DNA from: Cryptomeria japonica
Taxonomy: Eukaryota > Streptophyta > Pinopsida > Cupressales > Cupressaceae
NCBI RefSeq assembly: GCF_030272615.1
Contig: NC_081412.1
Coordinates: forward strand, 670,618,852-670,682,851
DNA: 64,000 bases
Reading direction: 5' to 3'
A program made the position numbers and the translations under genes. A model generated the notes under the pieces. That model saw only the letters and a program-made list of their open reading frames with translations, ran no database searches and was not told the origin of the DNA. Numbering within the stretch: position 1 is the stretch's first letter; each line of letters starts with the position of its first letter. Of this stretch, positions 1 through 12,207 are shown piece by piece.

Positions 1-291
1 TTCAATCTCTTTACAAAATCTCATAGTCATATCCTACATCTCATTCTTTGTAGTTATGTTCTCCAGTTTCAGCTTGCTTAACATATCATTAAGTGATTCC
101 TTTTCATCATTCTCATTTTGCATCTTTTCACAAAGTTCTCTTCTCTTGTTTCTTACAATAGTAAGATTCTCTTGGAGTGCTTGAATGATATCCTGAGCTA
201 CTTTTAGATCATCTTCTAGTTTGATATTTTTCAATTTCTCTGCATCATAGTCTGAAAGAGCTTGTTCAAGTTGCTTCGTCAGATTTTCCAT
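1..291 (-). pseudogene. Partial coiled-coil Gag-like ORF of copia-like element A
   Basis: Minus-strand reading frame starting at the ATG at 289-291 and running off the left edge of the window. The first 85 or so codons are a charged, heptad-rich coiled coil (MENLTKQLEQ..., KRRELCEKMQ). It is clearly the same protein as the N-terminus of the Gag-like ORF at 51313-52362, including the KRRE and MTMRF blocks. One in-frame TAG at 34-36 lies where the other copy has a Gln codon (KNEMQDM), and the frame continues past it. A codon further upstream that is ATG in the other copy is ATC here. Primer site and LTR lie immediately upstream, as expected for the first ORF of a retroelement. No canonical copia Gag fold is visible in this part. 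Confidence 0.7.
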
Positions 292-344
292 CTTTACTAG
301 TGTCAAGATCTTCCTTAATCTATTAGGCTTTTGAAAATAGAGAA

Positions 345-360
345 CCAAGCTCTAATACCA
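345..360 (-). promoter_or_regulatory. Primer binding site of element A
   Basis: Minus strand reads TGGTATTAGAGCTTGG directly after the LTR end. This resembles the TGGTATCAGAGC sequence complementary to the 3' end of initiator Met-tRNA, which many plant copia elements use for minus-strand priming. Confidence 0.7.
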
Positions 361-362
361 AT

Positions 363-1190
363 TGTTAGGAATCCCACAGATACTAAGAGGGGGGGTGAAT
401 CAATATTTAACTGGTAATTAGAATTGCTCAATTTAAAACATGCAGAACATATTATAATAGTGTACCAGTATGCAAGAAATAATGCAATGAACAGAATTAA
501 AAGCATCCACATGAAAAGAACACCATAACACAAGGATTTAACGAGGAAACCCGGTGTGGGAAAAACCTCAGTGGGATTTGTGACCCACAATATCCACTTA
601 CTGGCCAATAAGAGAATATTACTCACAAGAGGGGCCTACACATGCAGGAAGGCTAAGTGCCTAGAGCTCACTGCTCAAATGGGAAGTCTCATTGACTTAC
701 AATGTGGATTATACAAATCCAATAACTTGTACTGCTTTACAATAGCATCTATAATGCTTGATCCAGTACCGGTTTGTGCTCTATTCTTTACATAAAACTG
801 CTAACCTATATTTTGCATAATAGGTCTACCTAATATCTTCTTCTTTTCACTTCCTTTCTTGCTTCCAAAATGTTTACAATGATCTCTCTTATATATAAGT
901 CATTTTACAACTTGCCAAGTTGGCTTACAAAGTTTTTACAATAATAAACAAAATATAATATAACAAAAATCATGTCGGCCTTTGTGTCGGTATGCTTCCT
1001 TTCTCTGTGCCAGTACCAGTGGTCTGAGTGCTGGTGTAGAGTGTGATCCGCTGATGTTGGTGCACTAACTTTCTAGCGTAATGCCTTGTCGGTATAAGGC
1101 CTTGCCGGTGCCATAGGATTGTAAGGTTGCCATCAATGACAAAACTTTCAATCACATACAATGTCTCATTGGAGTGTGTATATGCCAACA
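363..1190 (-). repeat. LTR of copia-like element A (828 bp)
   Basis: On the minus strand it starts TGTTGGCATA and ends ATTCCTAACA, next to the primer site. It matches the LTRs at 50474-51259 and 56252-57071 in its start, in the internal gtcattgatggcaacct block, in the agctctaggcacttagcc block and in the gggtttcctcgtta block near the end. It is therefore a family member of that non-autonomous element. Only the upstream LTR is in the window; the body continues to the left, so target duplications cannot be tested. Confidence 0.8.
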
Positions 1191-2386
1191 GCAATATGAC
1201 AGTCTAGTTCATGAAGGACTTTGGGAACTTGATCATGTACTAGTTGGTGTAGTCAAATTTCCTCTCATTGGACAAGTTGTAGATACCTCAAGACAGAGGA
1301 AAGGGGGTAGACATGACAACAACATCAACCAAGAGCAACTTGGGTTTAGGACAGCCAAATCAAACAATTGATATGTTTGATCATTGGTGTGTGAATGCAG
1401 GTTATTCAAGGAAGAAGCAAGTCAATTTGGGGCACTACTTAGTTCCTAAATATCAGATTCAAGAAAGCAAATGTGAAGGCAAGGCATGGATGACTTCTTG
1501 GGACAAGAAGACTTTCATTCATGGGTAGTATGGTGCAGGAGCACCAAGGCAAACAAATTCAAATTTGAAGAGATTTGAGACCAAGGAGGAGTTTCCAACA
1601 TGAAACAAATTCAATAAAATCAATTATGAGATGCTAAAGCCAATAATAGCCTTTAAAGCAAAAAAGTGTAAAAAGTTGTCAAAATGTCCCAATGAGGACC
1701 TAGGAGGGTATAAACATGGAATTTGGGTCAAAACACACAAGAATAGGTTCATAGGAGTTTATTTTCATTTGAAATGCAATAAGGGATTAAAATAATTTTG
1801 TTTTTAATGTTTTTGTCAAAGTTGTAATGCATTTTCCAAAGTGCAAATTCAAAATTTCAAAAATGCAACGGCTAGGAGGGTTTAGGAGGGAAAAGCAAGT
1901 TTTAATTGTTTTAGTGTTAAATAAAAATTTTAACCAACCATATGGTGGTTGAACAAACTTGGAGAGGCTATTTAAAGCCATAGACATGCTTTCTGGGGGG
2001 GATTGAATGTCAAGGAGTACGGACTATTGTAGAAACTCAATGAAAATTTAGAATTTTGGAGTAATTTCTCAGATTTTTCTATTCTTTGTGAAGGTTTACT
2101 TTAAATTTGTTCATGACTAAACATTGAAAAGAACTTTTATCAACATTCCACACCTCTATGGATTATTTGAGTTCGTTATTCATTCTGAAATTATGTTATA
2201 GGGTTGACTGTCATAACCTTTTGAGTATTTTCCTCTGGTAGCTTTGACAAAATTCAATCATGGGGTCATTCCATGAATGTTGAACCCTATTTTCATGGGA
2301 TGAATATTTTATAACATGTATAATACATTCTAACAACTAAAATGTGCATTTGAGGGGTTTAGTGTAGGTGATCACCATTTGAAGGA
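1191..2386. other. Intergenic, no supported gene
   Basis: AT-rich sequence with only short open frames (for example a 71-codon frame at 1313-1528 on the plus strand). None has a recognisable domain or a homologue elsewhere in the window. Probably decayed repeat sequence. Confidence 0.5.
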
Positions 2387-2660
2387 GGGAGAAGCCTAGT
2401 GAAGAGGCTCGGTAGGGTGAAGGTTGGAGAGATCTACCTACACGAGGGGTAGTTTTTATGATTTGGAAATTGGTAATACACATATCTAAAGTTGAATCAA
2501 CAACCAATTTGTTCCAGGAGTGAGTGGACCTGGGAGATTGGAGAAACCCTAGGTTTTAGGGCTTTTTGATGAAAATTTGGGGCTCTTGGGGTTAGATGCC
2601 TCACAACTGAAATTGATTGTGGATTCCTTCAGAATTTGATATTTAGAAAGACTATTTTCA
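2387..2660. repeat. Dispersed repeat R, copy 1
   Basis: Starts gagaagcctagtgaagaggc and matches 63047-63265 in the same orientation, including ggtagggtgaaggttggaga and the stretch around gattggagaaaccct. No coding capacity. The second copy lies beside a Ty3 gag-pro fragment, so R may be non-coding retroelement sequence. 2661-3134 downstream holds nothing further that I can name. Confidence 0.6.
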
Positions 2661-3134
2661 GGTTTGGAGAGTTGGGGTGAAGTATTTGATATACTTGCTT
2701 TGTAAAATTACCATATTTTATGCTAAAAAATAGTGCTCAAAGGTTAGACAGTGTGTTTGTTCCAAAACAACCTAGGTAATTCTTTGGGTATGTTGATATA
2801 GAGCCTAAAGGGTATCTTAAAATCCAATTTATTTGGTTAGTGTTTTGAGAAGTTACAGAGATAAGCATTATTTTTTCTCTCGGTAGGGCTAAAGGGGGCT
2901 CTAGACCTAATAGGCCTGATTTGGGGTTTGGGCATTAAATAATTACATAGGAAGACCAAACCAGTTGAATCTCTTTTGATAGACCTAAGGAAAGCTTCTA
3001 AATCATCATTTGCATTTGGGAAGGTCTTGTTTCATATTAGGCCCATTTGAACCATTTGGAGTGTTTGTAGGCTTAAGGGGATCTATCATTTTCCTACCTT
3101 GTATTTCCCTTATACTTCAAAAAGTCATCTATGC

Positions 3135-3944
3135 CTATTTGGGCATTGGCTTATACCACCATACCTTTTCCAATTCTGCATCAACATTTTTGTGTATGTA
3201 AGGAAATTTATTGTAAGCCTTGATCCTACATACATTGGCAATATGGCCTTCCTTACAATAGTTAAAGCAAACAGGTTTAAAATTTTTCTTACCTTTACTC
3301 TTGCTGTTGTTCTTAGGTGTAGATTTCTCCTTTGGTGCATCACTCTTAGTTCCATAGGTTTGACCTTCCTCGTATCCAAAGAAACCAAGTCCAGTGGTAT
3401 CCTTTGATGGCTTCATCGATTCCAGCTTTTGTTCCAACATAGCAGCACTCCGGTTGAACTTAGCAAGTATCTCCTTTGTCTCAACAAGTTCCTTGGAAAG
3501 AGCATCATTGGTCTCCATCAAGGTTTTATTATGAGAAATAGTTGTATTTAGTTCAACTTGTATTTCTTCTTTCTCTTCTTTATCCTCTTGCAGATAGGCG
3601 GTAATGGTACCGATTTCTTGTTTCAACTTACAGATCTCATGCTCCTTGTCCTTTACCAAATCTTTAGCTATTCTTCTATTTTCTAGCTCCCGAATCATCC
3701 TAATAGTCATTCCTTCCAGCTCTCTCCTAAGATTAGTTTTGGATTCATTTAGTTTCTCCACTTCTCCAACTAGGGCATCCATGTCTGCTTCATCAGACGA
3801 GCTGTTTTCAATAAATTCCATCAACTGCTTAGCAAACTCTCTTCTCTTGGCTAAAGAGGCTTTAAAATTGATCTTGAGTTCATCATATGCTCTCTTAGAT
3901 TCAACCAAATGGTGAGTGATTTCTCTCATGTTGGATTCCCCCAT
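3135..3944 (-). CDS. Coiled-coil, zinc-knuckle Gag-like protein of element B
   Basis: About 269 codons from the ATG at 3942-3944; the frame is open four codons further upstream but without an ATG. Residues ~1-190 are almost continuous coiled coil, rich in Glu, Lys and Leu. A Lys/Ser-rich basic linker follows (KNNSKSKGKKNFK), then one CCHC-type knuckle, CFNYCKEGHIANVC. In that knuckle the second Cys position is Tyr, with a Cys one residue later, so zinc binding may be lost. Blocks KRREF, MTIR, ELENRR and DLV align with KRREL, MTMR, EPENRK and DLV of the protein at 51313-52362, so the two are homologous. It lies ~35 bp after a primer site and an LTR. No protease or polymerase follows. Likely an RNA-binding coat-type protein of a non-autonomous element; function inferred from position and knuckle. 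Confidence 0.7.
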   Translation of the reverse strand: MGESNMREITHHLVESKRAYDELKINFKASLAKRREFAKQLMEFIENSSSDEADMDALVGEVEKLNESKTNLRRELEGMTIRMIRELENRRIAKDLVKDKEHEICKLKQEIGTITAYLQEDKEEKEEIQVELNTTISHNKTLMETNDALSKELVETKEILAKFNRSAAMLEQKLESMKPSKDTTGLGFFGYEEGQTYGTKSDAPKEKSTPKNNSKSKGKKNFKPVCFNYCKEGHIANVCRIKAYNKFPYIHKNVDAELEKVWWYKPMPK

Positions 3945-3978
3945 ATCTCCTTCCAAGTGGTTAGACTTATAGAAAGGT

Positions 3979-3993
3979 AGGCTCTAATACTAA
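3979..3993 (-). promoter_or_regulatory. Primer binding site of element B
   Basis: Minus strand reads TTAGTATTAGAGCCT next to the LTR end. It is one base away from the initiator Met-tRNA-type site seen in the other copia elements of this window. Confidence 0.6.
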
Positions 3994-3994
3994 T

Positions 3995-5149
3995 TGATGG
4001 ACTTGAAAAGAACTGAGAGTGGGGGTGAATTAGTGACACCAAATAAAACACTAATTGAAACACTAACTAGTAGATGAACTTAACCAAGCATTTAAACAAA
4101 ATACATGGTATCCAAAATGATAAAACAACATCCACAAAAAGTAAAGCATCCACCATAACACGTGTTTTATACATGGAAAACCCAAATAGGTAAAAACCAC
4201 GGTGAGATGGAACTCACAAGTTAACTATCTGCAGTAATAGATAACTGACCGGTTAAGGTCTACAAAGTGCTCTGCTAGGAGCGAATCTTGTTAGAGATCC
4301 CAAGATTGATTAGAAGGTTATACCCTGTTAAGAGCACTACCATGTTAGGAGTAACCTCGCTGGAGGATTTGAGAATCCAAACTAATGGATCACCTTGTTA
4401 GAGAATTTGTACAATGAAGCTTGCTAGAGCTTACCCATTTATGGGATTTGATTATGTTTTAATGATTAGAAAACAAAAAGAATGGATTGATCTGTTCTCA
4501 CGAGCACAATATTTGCTTGATCAGATCCTTCTAAGTACATTTAGCACTGCTCTTCATCTTAACACTTATCACTCTTCAACAAAAGATTTTACTCTTGATG
4601 CATATCAGTATTCGAATACCATTATTCTCTATCAGTTTCAAATGATTCACTAAGATGTCTTTAAATAGACATTCAAATCTTATGTCGGCCTAAGGAAATA
4701 AAAACACAATTTCCTAGGTGCAGTGTATCTAGACAAGTAATCATAACTCATCACAAAAATGACCATGAAGAATTCAGTGTTGGTAACTCATCACAAAAAT
4801 GACTGTTAAGAATTTGGTGCTGGTAACTCATCACAAAATTGGATACTGGTTAGAAAATTCAATACCAGTTGGAACAAAACATGTGATTCATTGTCCTGGA
4901 ATCTTCCACTTGATCTCCATCTTCATCTTCATCTTCATTTTGATGCTGACTTAGTGTAGCCATAGGTTATCTCTTAACAACATACCAGTTGATACAAAGT
5001 ACCAGTTAGAGATAAGCCTTAATCATACTGGTTGTTAGTGTAAACCAATTGAAGATACACTAGTAGTCAATGTAATCATATGTGTGTGTGACAGTGTTTC
5101 ATCAATGACAACAAGTGATGAATACATTACAATCATCATCAAGCCAACA
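3995..5149 (-). repeat. LTR of copia-like element B (1155 bp)
   Basis: Minus strand begins TGTTGGCTTGATG at 5149 and ends AAGTCCATCA at 3995, followed by the primer site. It contains the block ggtttttacc...gggttttcca and ends after cacccccactctcag, the arrangement seen at the ends of the other copia LTRs here. Only this LTR is recognisable; the element is truncated downstream of its Gag-like ORF, so no target duplication can be shown. Confidence 0.65.
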
Positions 5150-5830
5150 AATAGAAGCTATAGATCATTTGTGATTGGAGTAAATGGATCACCTATGAAT
5201 AATCCCTTTCAAGGTAGCTATCACATATGCTATAGATTTTGTCATAGAAGTAATTAGTGTAGATCTAGAACAAATTCAGTGAATTGAGGATAGAGGAATA
5301 TATCAAGTGTTACAATTGAAACAAGTATTGACATTTTGCTTACAATTGTAGGAACGTGAGTGCTTTGGTAAAATCAAATGAACCTAAGATGAATAATTCT
5401 ATGGTATGGAAAAAGAAGGAAGTGACTAAGTTTGTTACACTTGAGTTTGGTGCAGGTGCCTCTTCTTCTGAAAATTGATCCGGTAGGTTTGGCTTAGGGG
5501 CAGCTTCAAAGAAAAATCTATCTATTCCTCCATTCACAAAGGAGATGCATGTGGTGGCTTCTGCATGCTTATCTTGATTCTAATAATGCTGATTATGTTG
5601 GTTATGTTGGTGTTGTTTATGCTCTAGTAGATTGTGTATACAGAGATACAAAATTCAGTTGATGTCATTATAACACAATTTTTGGTGTCAGAACCCTAGG
5701 CGTATCAAACATATTAAACATCTAATATTCAAGATCATTTTTGCATTATGTGTTGAAGAATTTTTAAAGAGAAGAAGGTAATTTAGAGCTGGGTTAGTGA
5801 AAAAAGGTATTTTTATTTACCTCTTTTTAA
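5150..5830. other. Non-coding stretch with a possible LTR end and primer site
   Basis: No supported ORF. Around 5672-5700 a run ending ...ttataacaca is followed by atttttggtgtcagaaccct. This looks like an LTR end followed by a primer-site-like sequence and would provide a 5' end for the ORF relic that begins at 5831. I could not find the matching LTR, so this is weak. Confidence 0.3.
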
Positions 5831-6824
5831 ATGGATTCAAAGAAGTTAGTTCCGAGAGAATATAGTAGTAGAAATACTTAGAAATTGGAAAATGTAATTT
5901 TGGAAGAATATGATCATAATAAGATTAGAAATTTGGAAAGTTCCTTGTAAAATGAAGATTCATAGAAAATCAGAGAATTAGGGAACAAAGGTTTCAATAT
6001 TTGGATTGAGTTTCCATGGTTTGCAGATAAAGATTTAATCAAATTCCTTTTGAATCATATTTAGGATGGTCATATGATGTTGGACAAACCCTATCCAATT
6101 TCCAAGGAAGTAATATCATCTGTTTCTCATCTTTGTGAGTTGAACCCAATCTAGTGAAGAGATCAATTAAGAACAAAAAAGTCAAAAACCTAATTGGCAT
6201 CACAAGTGATCAACAAGCATTGATAATTCATAAAATCATTGACCCTATTGTGAGGTATGAGCTTATAGAATTTCTTACAAAATGTATTTCAAAAATAGAG
6301 AAGGATCAACTTCAAGGATAAAAGTATATATTGCACATCAAATGGTAAAGGAAAGCAAAGATTTTGATTTGTGTGAGTTATTACAGATACAATCAATAGA
6401 GAATATTACTATTATGAAAATTAAGGGATATCCTTTTTGATTTGGTTCTTTGGTCGTGTGCCTAATGCTTTATTTCTCAAGATCATTACCATAAAAAGAG
6501 AATGTTGTGTGCAAATCGAATCTTTGTTGGAAAGAAAATTTTTAGGTGTCTAGGTTGTCTGGTAGAGAAAGATCAAGTATGCAAGAATCATTTCATGAAC
6601 CTTCAGAAGATGTGGTGCTCTAGTCCAGTTCCCAGTATCATTGGTACTCCTGAGAAGAGGCCCTTCTTAGGTAGAAAATGTTTGAAGAGAAGAAATGATG
6701 TGTCCTCTCCGAAACTAATGAAGCTAAAGAAATGTGATGAAAAGAAAGAGATAATTTCTCTTGATGATCCAAAACCATCTACAAAATCTAAGGGAAAGAT
6801 GGCTTTTGTTGAGAACCAATAAGG
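5831..6824 (+). pseudogene. Relic of a retroelement-borne non-viral ORF
   Basis: Decayed coding sequence with stops and at least two frame changes. The first part (ATG 5831, frame through ~6115) contains FADKDLIKFLLNHI, a TAG, then YPISKEVISSVSHL. This aligns closely with FPKDVIRIMLSKVH...HKITKEVVRGVTGL in the ORF at 52741. A later part (6423-6480) reads KGYPF, TGA, FGSLVVCLMLYF, aligning with GTFRFGNLLVCLMLYI of the same protein. The TGA at 6438-6440 sits where that protein has Arg, so a CGA-to-TGA change is likely. The last part, 6508-6822, is a basic, Lys/Ser/Pro-rich tail. Molecular function unknown. Homology to the 52741 protein is seen directly; membership of the LTR ORF at 16773/34418 in the same family is inferred. 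Confidence 0.6.
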
Positions 6825-6888
6825 CCAGAGATTACTTTAGTGGCAAATGTTCGCCAATGGCGAACTTTTCATGTCAGCGACTTGGGAA

Positions 6889-6893
6889 ATGGC
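6889..6893. repeat. Target site duplication, left (ATGGC)
   Basis: ATGGC immediately before the element at 6894 and again at 14677-14681 immediately after it. Exact 5-bp duplication, the size made by Ty3/gypsy integrases. Confidence 0.85.
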
Positions 6894-8117
6894 TGTAAAG
6901 CAGAAAATCGCGATCGAACCCTAGTTGTTCTCCCCTCTTCCAACTCCGAGGAGAGAGAAGGGAGGTTCGCTAGGATTCGATGGTTTTCACTTAGGGGAGA
7001 GACTTTACATTCAAAAGAGGGGTTGAAACCCACAAGATCCAATCCCACGCAATGCAAGATTGGATGCCAAATGAGTTTCAAGGGTTATGACAGCAAGGCT
7101 ACCCTCTTTTGTAAAGAATGTTGATAGAAGAATTAAGCTAAGCATGCATAGAAAGTGATAAAGATTCACTTATAAACTGAGATAGGAATACAGTATGAAG
7201 CTGGGGACCTGGAATTAGCAGTAAAATGTCGATACGGCGCTGTCCTGCAAATTTGAGCAAAAGTTGTCAGGACGATGGCACCCGACGCCACGGTCCTCCG
7301 AAAAATCCGCGAAACGAAGGGGGATCTGTTCGTCTCTGCACAAGGATTCCAGATCTTCAATTTCAGCCGCGTACCTGCAACCTACACACAAAAAAGCGAA
7401 GACGATTGGGGGGTTAGGGATTAGGGGTTTGCCTTTAGGTCAAACCCCGGTTTTGGAATTAACCAAGAAATGAGCAAGAGCTGTAAATGTAAATGACTGT
7501 AAAACAAGTACTAATACCTTGTTCTAAGGATGTTTGTATCCTTATGTGCGAAGGTATAGATATTGTATGTTGTATGTTGTAGCATGTAGTATGTGATCTC
7601 CTCTTCAATGGTTGAATCCTTGTCTTGAATGCAACACTTAGCCTTGAATGGAGACTTGAAATGATCAATTGCTTGAAGGAATGCTTGAATGCTTGAGTAT
7701 AATTTCCATGCTTTTCACATATATCCTCCTCATCCAAATGAGAGAGAAAAATGTAGTTTATATACTTGTCATTTAGGGCTGATAGACTGATTTGCCCGAC
7801 CTTAGGCCGACCAGGAAAGTTAATTTCCAAATTGCAAACAAAAAGACCCGAGACCCCTTAGGAGACCGGGCCCAAAATAGGACCCAGGGACCAGGGCGCT
7901 GGGCGCCCTGGTCCTGAAGGACCAGGGTGCTGGGCGCTCTGGTCCCACCTCCCGGGACAGCAGGGTACAAGGAGGTTCAGGCCAGGGTGCTTGAAAAATG
8001 CAGTTTTCAGTGTCGTGAGCAAGTTTCGGGGTCTCCATTCAGGTTGCGTGTTGCGTCGCCATCGTGAAGACCGAAATGCAGTCAAAATTGCAAGTGTCAC
8101 AATTTTAGGACGCTAAA
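6894..8117 (-). repeat. 3' LTR of the gag-pro element (1224 bp)
   Basis: Matches 13468-14676. Differs mainly by one extra ~33-bp GC-rich hairpin unit (7888-7945 holds two, the other LTR one) and by fewer copies of an atgcttga repeat. Its outer base on the PPT side reads TTT instead of TGT. Confidence 0.9.
7888..7945. repeat. Duplicated GC-rich hairpin in LTR
   Basis: GGACCAGGGCGC-TGG-GCGCCCTGGTCC is a perfect 12-bp-arm palindrome (7888-7914), followed by a decayed second copy (7919-7945). The 5' LTR has one copy near 14480-14506. It may form a strong RNA hairpin in the transcript. Confidence 0.75.
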
Positions 8118-8856
8118 TTTAGCCCCCACTTTAGCGGGAGTATGTATGCTCATACTTCCGGTAAAGTACAAGGAAACAATATTGAAAGACTTTCACCATG
8201 TCAAGGAGGCAAGATACACCAAGCCCCCAGTGGACTAAGGATCTTACGACTTCGATTGACAAAGTAAAAGGGAAGATCACGAGGAAGAACCATGACTGTC
8301 AGTAGTAAGGTTCCCTCACTATGAGTCATGCAAGAAAGATATCCAAAATTTTCAAGGCAAAGCTAAATTTGTCAAGAAATTTTCAAGTATCTTGAAAAGA
8401 TATGAACGGGATGTATGCCCCCCTACGTTAAAGCGATCGCACATGCCTCACCGGGGGTGATTGCTTTAAGGTAGTGATACATATAAGAAATGAGAAAGGA
8501 GCACGTTATCACAAGGATTTAGCCCCCAAGTGTGAGATAAGCCCAAGGATAATAGACACAAAACACAAAGCACGAGGTGACTTTGCTTTCCTCGGGGTCA
8601 GTATGCTGTATGATAATTCATGTATATATATCATATGTATGTATGCATAATTGTTCTTCATTCCCCAATCAAGGAAGGTCACCTAGAAGAAGGGAACACA
8701 TGTGTCTTTTGAGTCAACATGAGAGAGATCGAGAGATCTCAATACTTTGCATCGTCCTCAAGTAAACAACACTAAGGACAACAAATAGAAGAATGAGAAT
8801 AACATATAGAAGAAGTAACGAAAGAGAGGAGGAAAGAATCTGCTATGCTAATGAAA
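8118..8856 (-). other. Untranslated tail with polypurine tract
   Basis: Between the gag-pro stop and the 3' LTR. On the minus strand the sequence directly before the LTR is ctaaagtgggggctaaa (about 8118-8134), a typical plus-strand polypurine primer. The rest is non-coding and carries several agccccca motifs. Confidence 0.6.
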
Positions 8857-11800
8857 CTAGTCTAGCACGTCATCTACCCCCCGATCTTGCTGAGCAATGT
8901 TTCGGGAAGGCAGGGAACACGCTAGAGGAGGAACATCCAACATAGCAGATGGAGCTATCACAAGATCCAAACAAGGGCTATGTTCATGTTCCGAGCCACA
9001 TTGTTCTTGTCTAGGAGCTAGGATAAGTGCTTTAGAAAATTCATTAGATAAATGGTTATCAACATCAACAAGTTCATATTCACTATCAGAAGCAAGAGAA
9101 GTAACATTTTCATCATGAATACCATTTTCATCTATATCATCATCAAGATTTATAAAAATAGGATCTTTAACTCGCACAGGATCAAGACCATCATGCATCT
9201 TATGTTTAGGAGATTTAGGCTCAATGTCCGGCTGAGGAGAAAATGGAATAATGCTTGTTGAAGGTGTTTTTGGAGATTGCAAAGTTCGAGAAGCAGCTGC
9301 TTGAGCTCTAAGATGACGCTTTCATCGGTGTTCACGTGCAGAACGATTTCATCTAGTCTTATTAGGAAGTTGAGAAGATTGAGGAGGAGGAATGTTCTCA
9401 TCCTTAGCACTTGGGTGTTTAGGTTGTGGTCTCTTAGGCTGGATAATAGGAGAAGAAGAAGGTCTCTTCTCTCTATAAAAAGGAGGAGGAACTGCTCCAT
9501 ATAGAGGAGGAATTTTTGATTTAGGGAGAAGACCAAGTCCATCATGACGAGGAGGTATAGGTCTACTCTTAGGAAGTTTATTAGGCATAGACATAGTCAC
9601 ATCCATAGGGATGGGTTGGGAATCTTCTTGAGGAAAGACATTAGTTTTATCTTTCAAAGGAAGAACTTCCTTCTCAAGAATGATAGGAATGTCAAGTTTG
9701 GGTGTTCTAGGTTCACTTAGAGATAGGATCATGTCTTTTTTCCACTTTTGATAAGATTTAAAAAGATGATCACTTCGCGGAGGAAGAGATTGGAATTGTT
9801 TAGGCCAAAAGTAATCAATAGGAACGCTAGAAGTTCTTTCAGCTGGTTTAAAGAGACTATGATTGACAGTAACAACTTCACCATTATGGGGAAATTTCAA
9901 ACACTTATGAATAGGAGAAGCAATAGCTTTCATGGAAGATAGCCAAGGATAGCCAAGCTTCACACGAAATTGTTCGGCAGATGGAATAATAGCAAAGTTC
10001 ACATCAAGAGATTTGTTATGGACCTCAATAGGAAATGTAATAGAACCAATTGCAGGAGAAGAGAATGCATCAAATAATTTCACAATCACATCTGTTTTGT
10101 CATATATCACTTGATTCAATTGCAAAGTAAAAAGGAATTCTTCAGTAATAACATTAATCATGCACCAAGGATCAATAAGCACTCCACGGCAAGGTGTATT
10201 CTTAACTTTTGCAACTATGTATAAAGGACCATCAGGTGCCCTAATGGTTTCACTGGAATCAAATGTGATGGAAGATTCTTTAGGGATTTCTTGCTGCTCT
10301 ACAAAGTTAATCACATTCGGAGTCATAGACACAAGACCATCAGATGAGAGAGAGGAATCATTAGCCTCAATTGCATTAGAGGTATGAGAAGGCAATGGAT
10401 CAGTGAAAATCTGAAGATTTTGGTTAGGAGGAGCTACAGATGTGTTGCCTTTATCATTCACTCCAGAAACAGAGATAGTATTGTTATCAATCAAATCTTG
10501 AATTTTACCCTTTAAAGAAAAACATTTTTCAGTATCATGCCCAGGCTGACGATGAAATTGACAAAAAGATTTGTTATCAAAATAAGGTGAAGTAATCTTT
10601 GCAGGATCAATTTGTCTTATAGGAGTAAGAGTAAGCACATTTTGTTCCAATAACTTATTCATAATACTATGCAATGATTCATTCAAAGGAGTATACTTTC
10701 TTTCTTTCTTGAAAAATTTAGAAATAGGAGGCACACCTGATGCAGCATTCACATTGTTGTTGATGATGTTTTCATTGAATTTGATGGAATCTCTATTCGG
10801 TTTAAACTTCCCAAATGGTTGTTGACTGCTATCACCCTTATCACTCGGAGCCATAGGATGCGATTGTTCCATTTGACTCACAGTCAGTTGATAATTGTGA
10901 AGAGTTGCACACAACTGTTGGAAAGAAGTAAACTCAGAAAACAGAAGTTTGTCTCGAATATCTTTTTGTAAATTAGAAATGAAGATTCTTTGAATATCAT
11001 TGTCAGGCACTGGAAAAGAAATTTGAGCATACAAATGCTTATATCTACCAATGAAATCAGTCACTTTTTCTTTAACACCTTGTTTACAATGCATTAAATC
11101 AATCAAAGTAACTTTAGGACTTATATTGTTTTGAAATTGTTGAACGAAAGCATTTGCAAGTTGTTCGAAAGAAGTAATAGAATAGGAAGGCAACGAGCAA
11201 TACCATTGTAGGGCTTTGTCTCTTAATGTTCTAGTGAACAGCTTTGCAAGCAACCTTTGGTCATAAGCAAAATCAGTACAAATTGTTTGAAAAGTCTTAA
11301 CATGTGTTAGAGGATCTCCTTTACCATTATACAGCTCCAAATGCGGGATTTCAACATGTTTAGGAGGGATAGCTCGAACAATGTCAAGAGAAAGTGGGCT
11401 CGCAACGTCAAATGTGGGCACACTAAACTTAGATTGATTCATAGAGGCAATTTGTTGCTGTAAAGAAGAGACAGTTTGTGCAAGATTGTTAATGGTCGCT
11501 TCAGTCGAAGAATTCATATTGGATGTGTTAGATTGAGATGGAGGTGTTATGTTATTGAAAGAAGGTAAAGAGTAAGGTGGTGGGACTCTATGATAATTAG
11601 TCATAGGAGATGATTGGACAGGAGGAATACTACAAGGAGGGATGGAATGGTTAAATGAATTGCCCCCTTGCGTCATGTTCATTTGTGGTGATATAATAGG
11701 CACACTCATTGAAGGAATGAATGAAGAAGTCGGATTGAATGAAGGAAGAGGGTTAATTGAAGAAGAAGGGTTGCCCCCATGACTAGTGATCATAGGAGGA

Positions 11801-12207
11801 ATGTCTTGTGTAGAAGTAGCCATTATGTTTGATGTAAAGGTTGGTATGCTAGCAATAGAAGTTGTCAAAGGAATAGAATGATTGACTTGAGTAGGAGGTT
11901 GTGTATAACCCAAATTTTTAGCACAACTCTTCATAGGCATCACATTCGAATCCACAATGTGTGCAATACCACGCAAAATATCAATTCCATTCTTATCACT
12001 TTGAAGCATACGTTTTAGACCCTCAATTAAAGGAAGAGCTTGACTATCAGGGTATTCTTGAGACATCCATTGTCGAAAATCGTCAAATTGGTTATCCAAT
12101 TTCGAAAGTTGTTCTACGGAAACCTCATGGAGAGCTTCTTCATCATTAGGAGGATTAGAGGAATTACCCATGTCCTCGTTAAAAAGGCTATTCAAATTAG
12201 GTTCCAT
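8857..12207 (-). CDS. Ty3/gypsy Gag-protease polyprotein (two TGA interruptions)
   Basis: ATG at 12205-12207 (MEPNLNSLFN); a single frame of ~1117 codons down to 8857. It is interrupted only by TGA at 9349-9351 and 9322-9324, both in Arg-rich context (NKTR*NRSAREHR*KRH) and best explained as CGA to TGA. Order: acidic N-terminus; long Ser/Pro/Asn-rich linker with Gln-rich coiled segment; Gag core around residues 300-450 (LYNGKGDPLTHVKTF, KALQWYCSLP, FEQLANAFVQQF); a CHis-like spacer (FCQFHRQPGHDTEKC); then an aspartic-protease-like domain (RGVLIDPWCMINVI ... LGYPWLSSM). The usual D-[ST]-G of the protease is D-P-W here, so activity is doubtful. Pro-rich C-terminus. Layout and domain style resemble Tat/Athila-type elements. 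No pol follows. Confidence 0.85.

Noticed and set aside
1313-1528. 71-codon plus-strand ORF
   Set aside because: No domain, no homologue in the window and no splice context; chance ORF.
3604-3915. Plus-strand Ser/Leu-rich ORF
   Set aside because: Antisense of the coiled-coil Gag-like ORF of element B.
6849-6863. 15-bp palindrome TTCGCCAATGGCGAA
   Set aside because: Striking by eye, but single, short and without a second copy or nearby terminus; not enough to call a regulatory site.
9150-9545. 131-codon minus-strand Leu-rich ORF
   Set aside because: Shadow frame of the gag-pro polyprotein; the main frame continues through here with two TGA codons.
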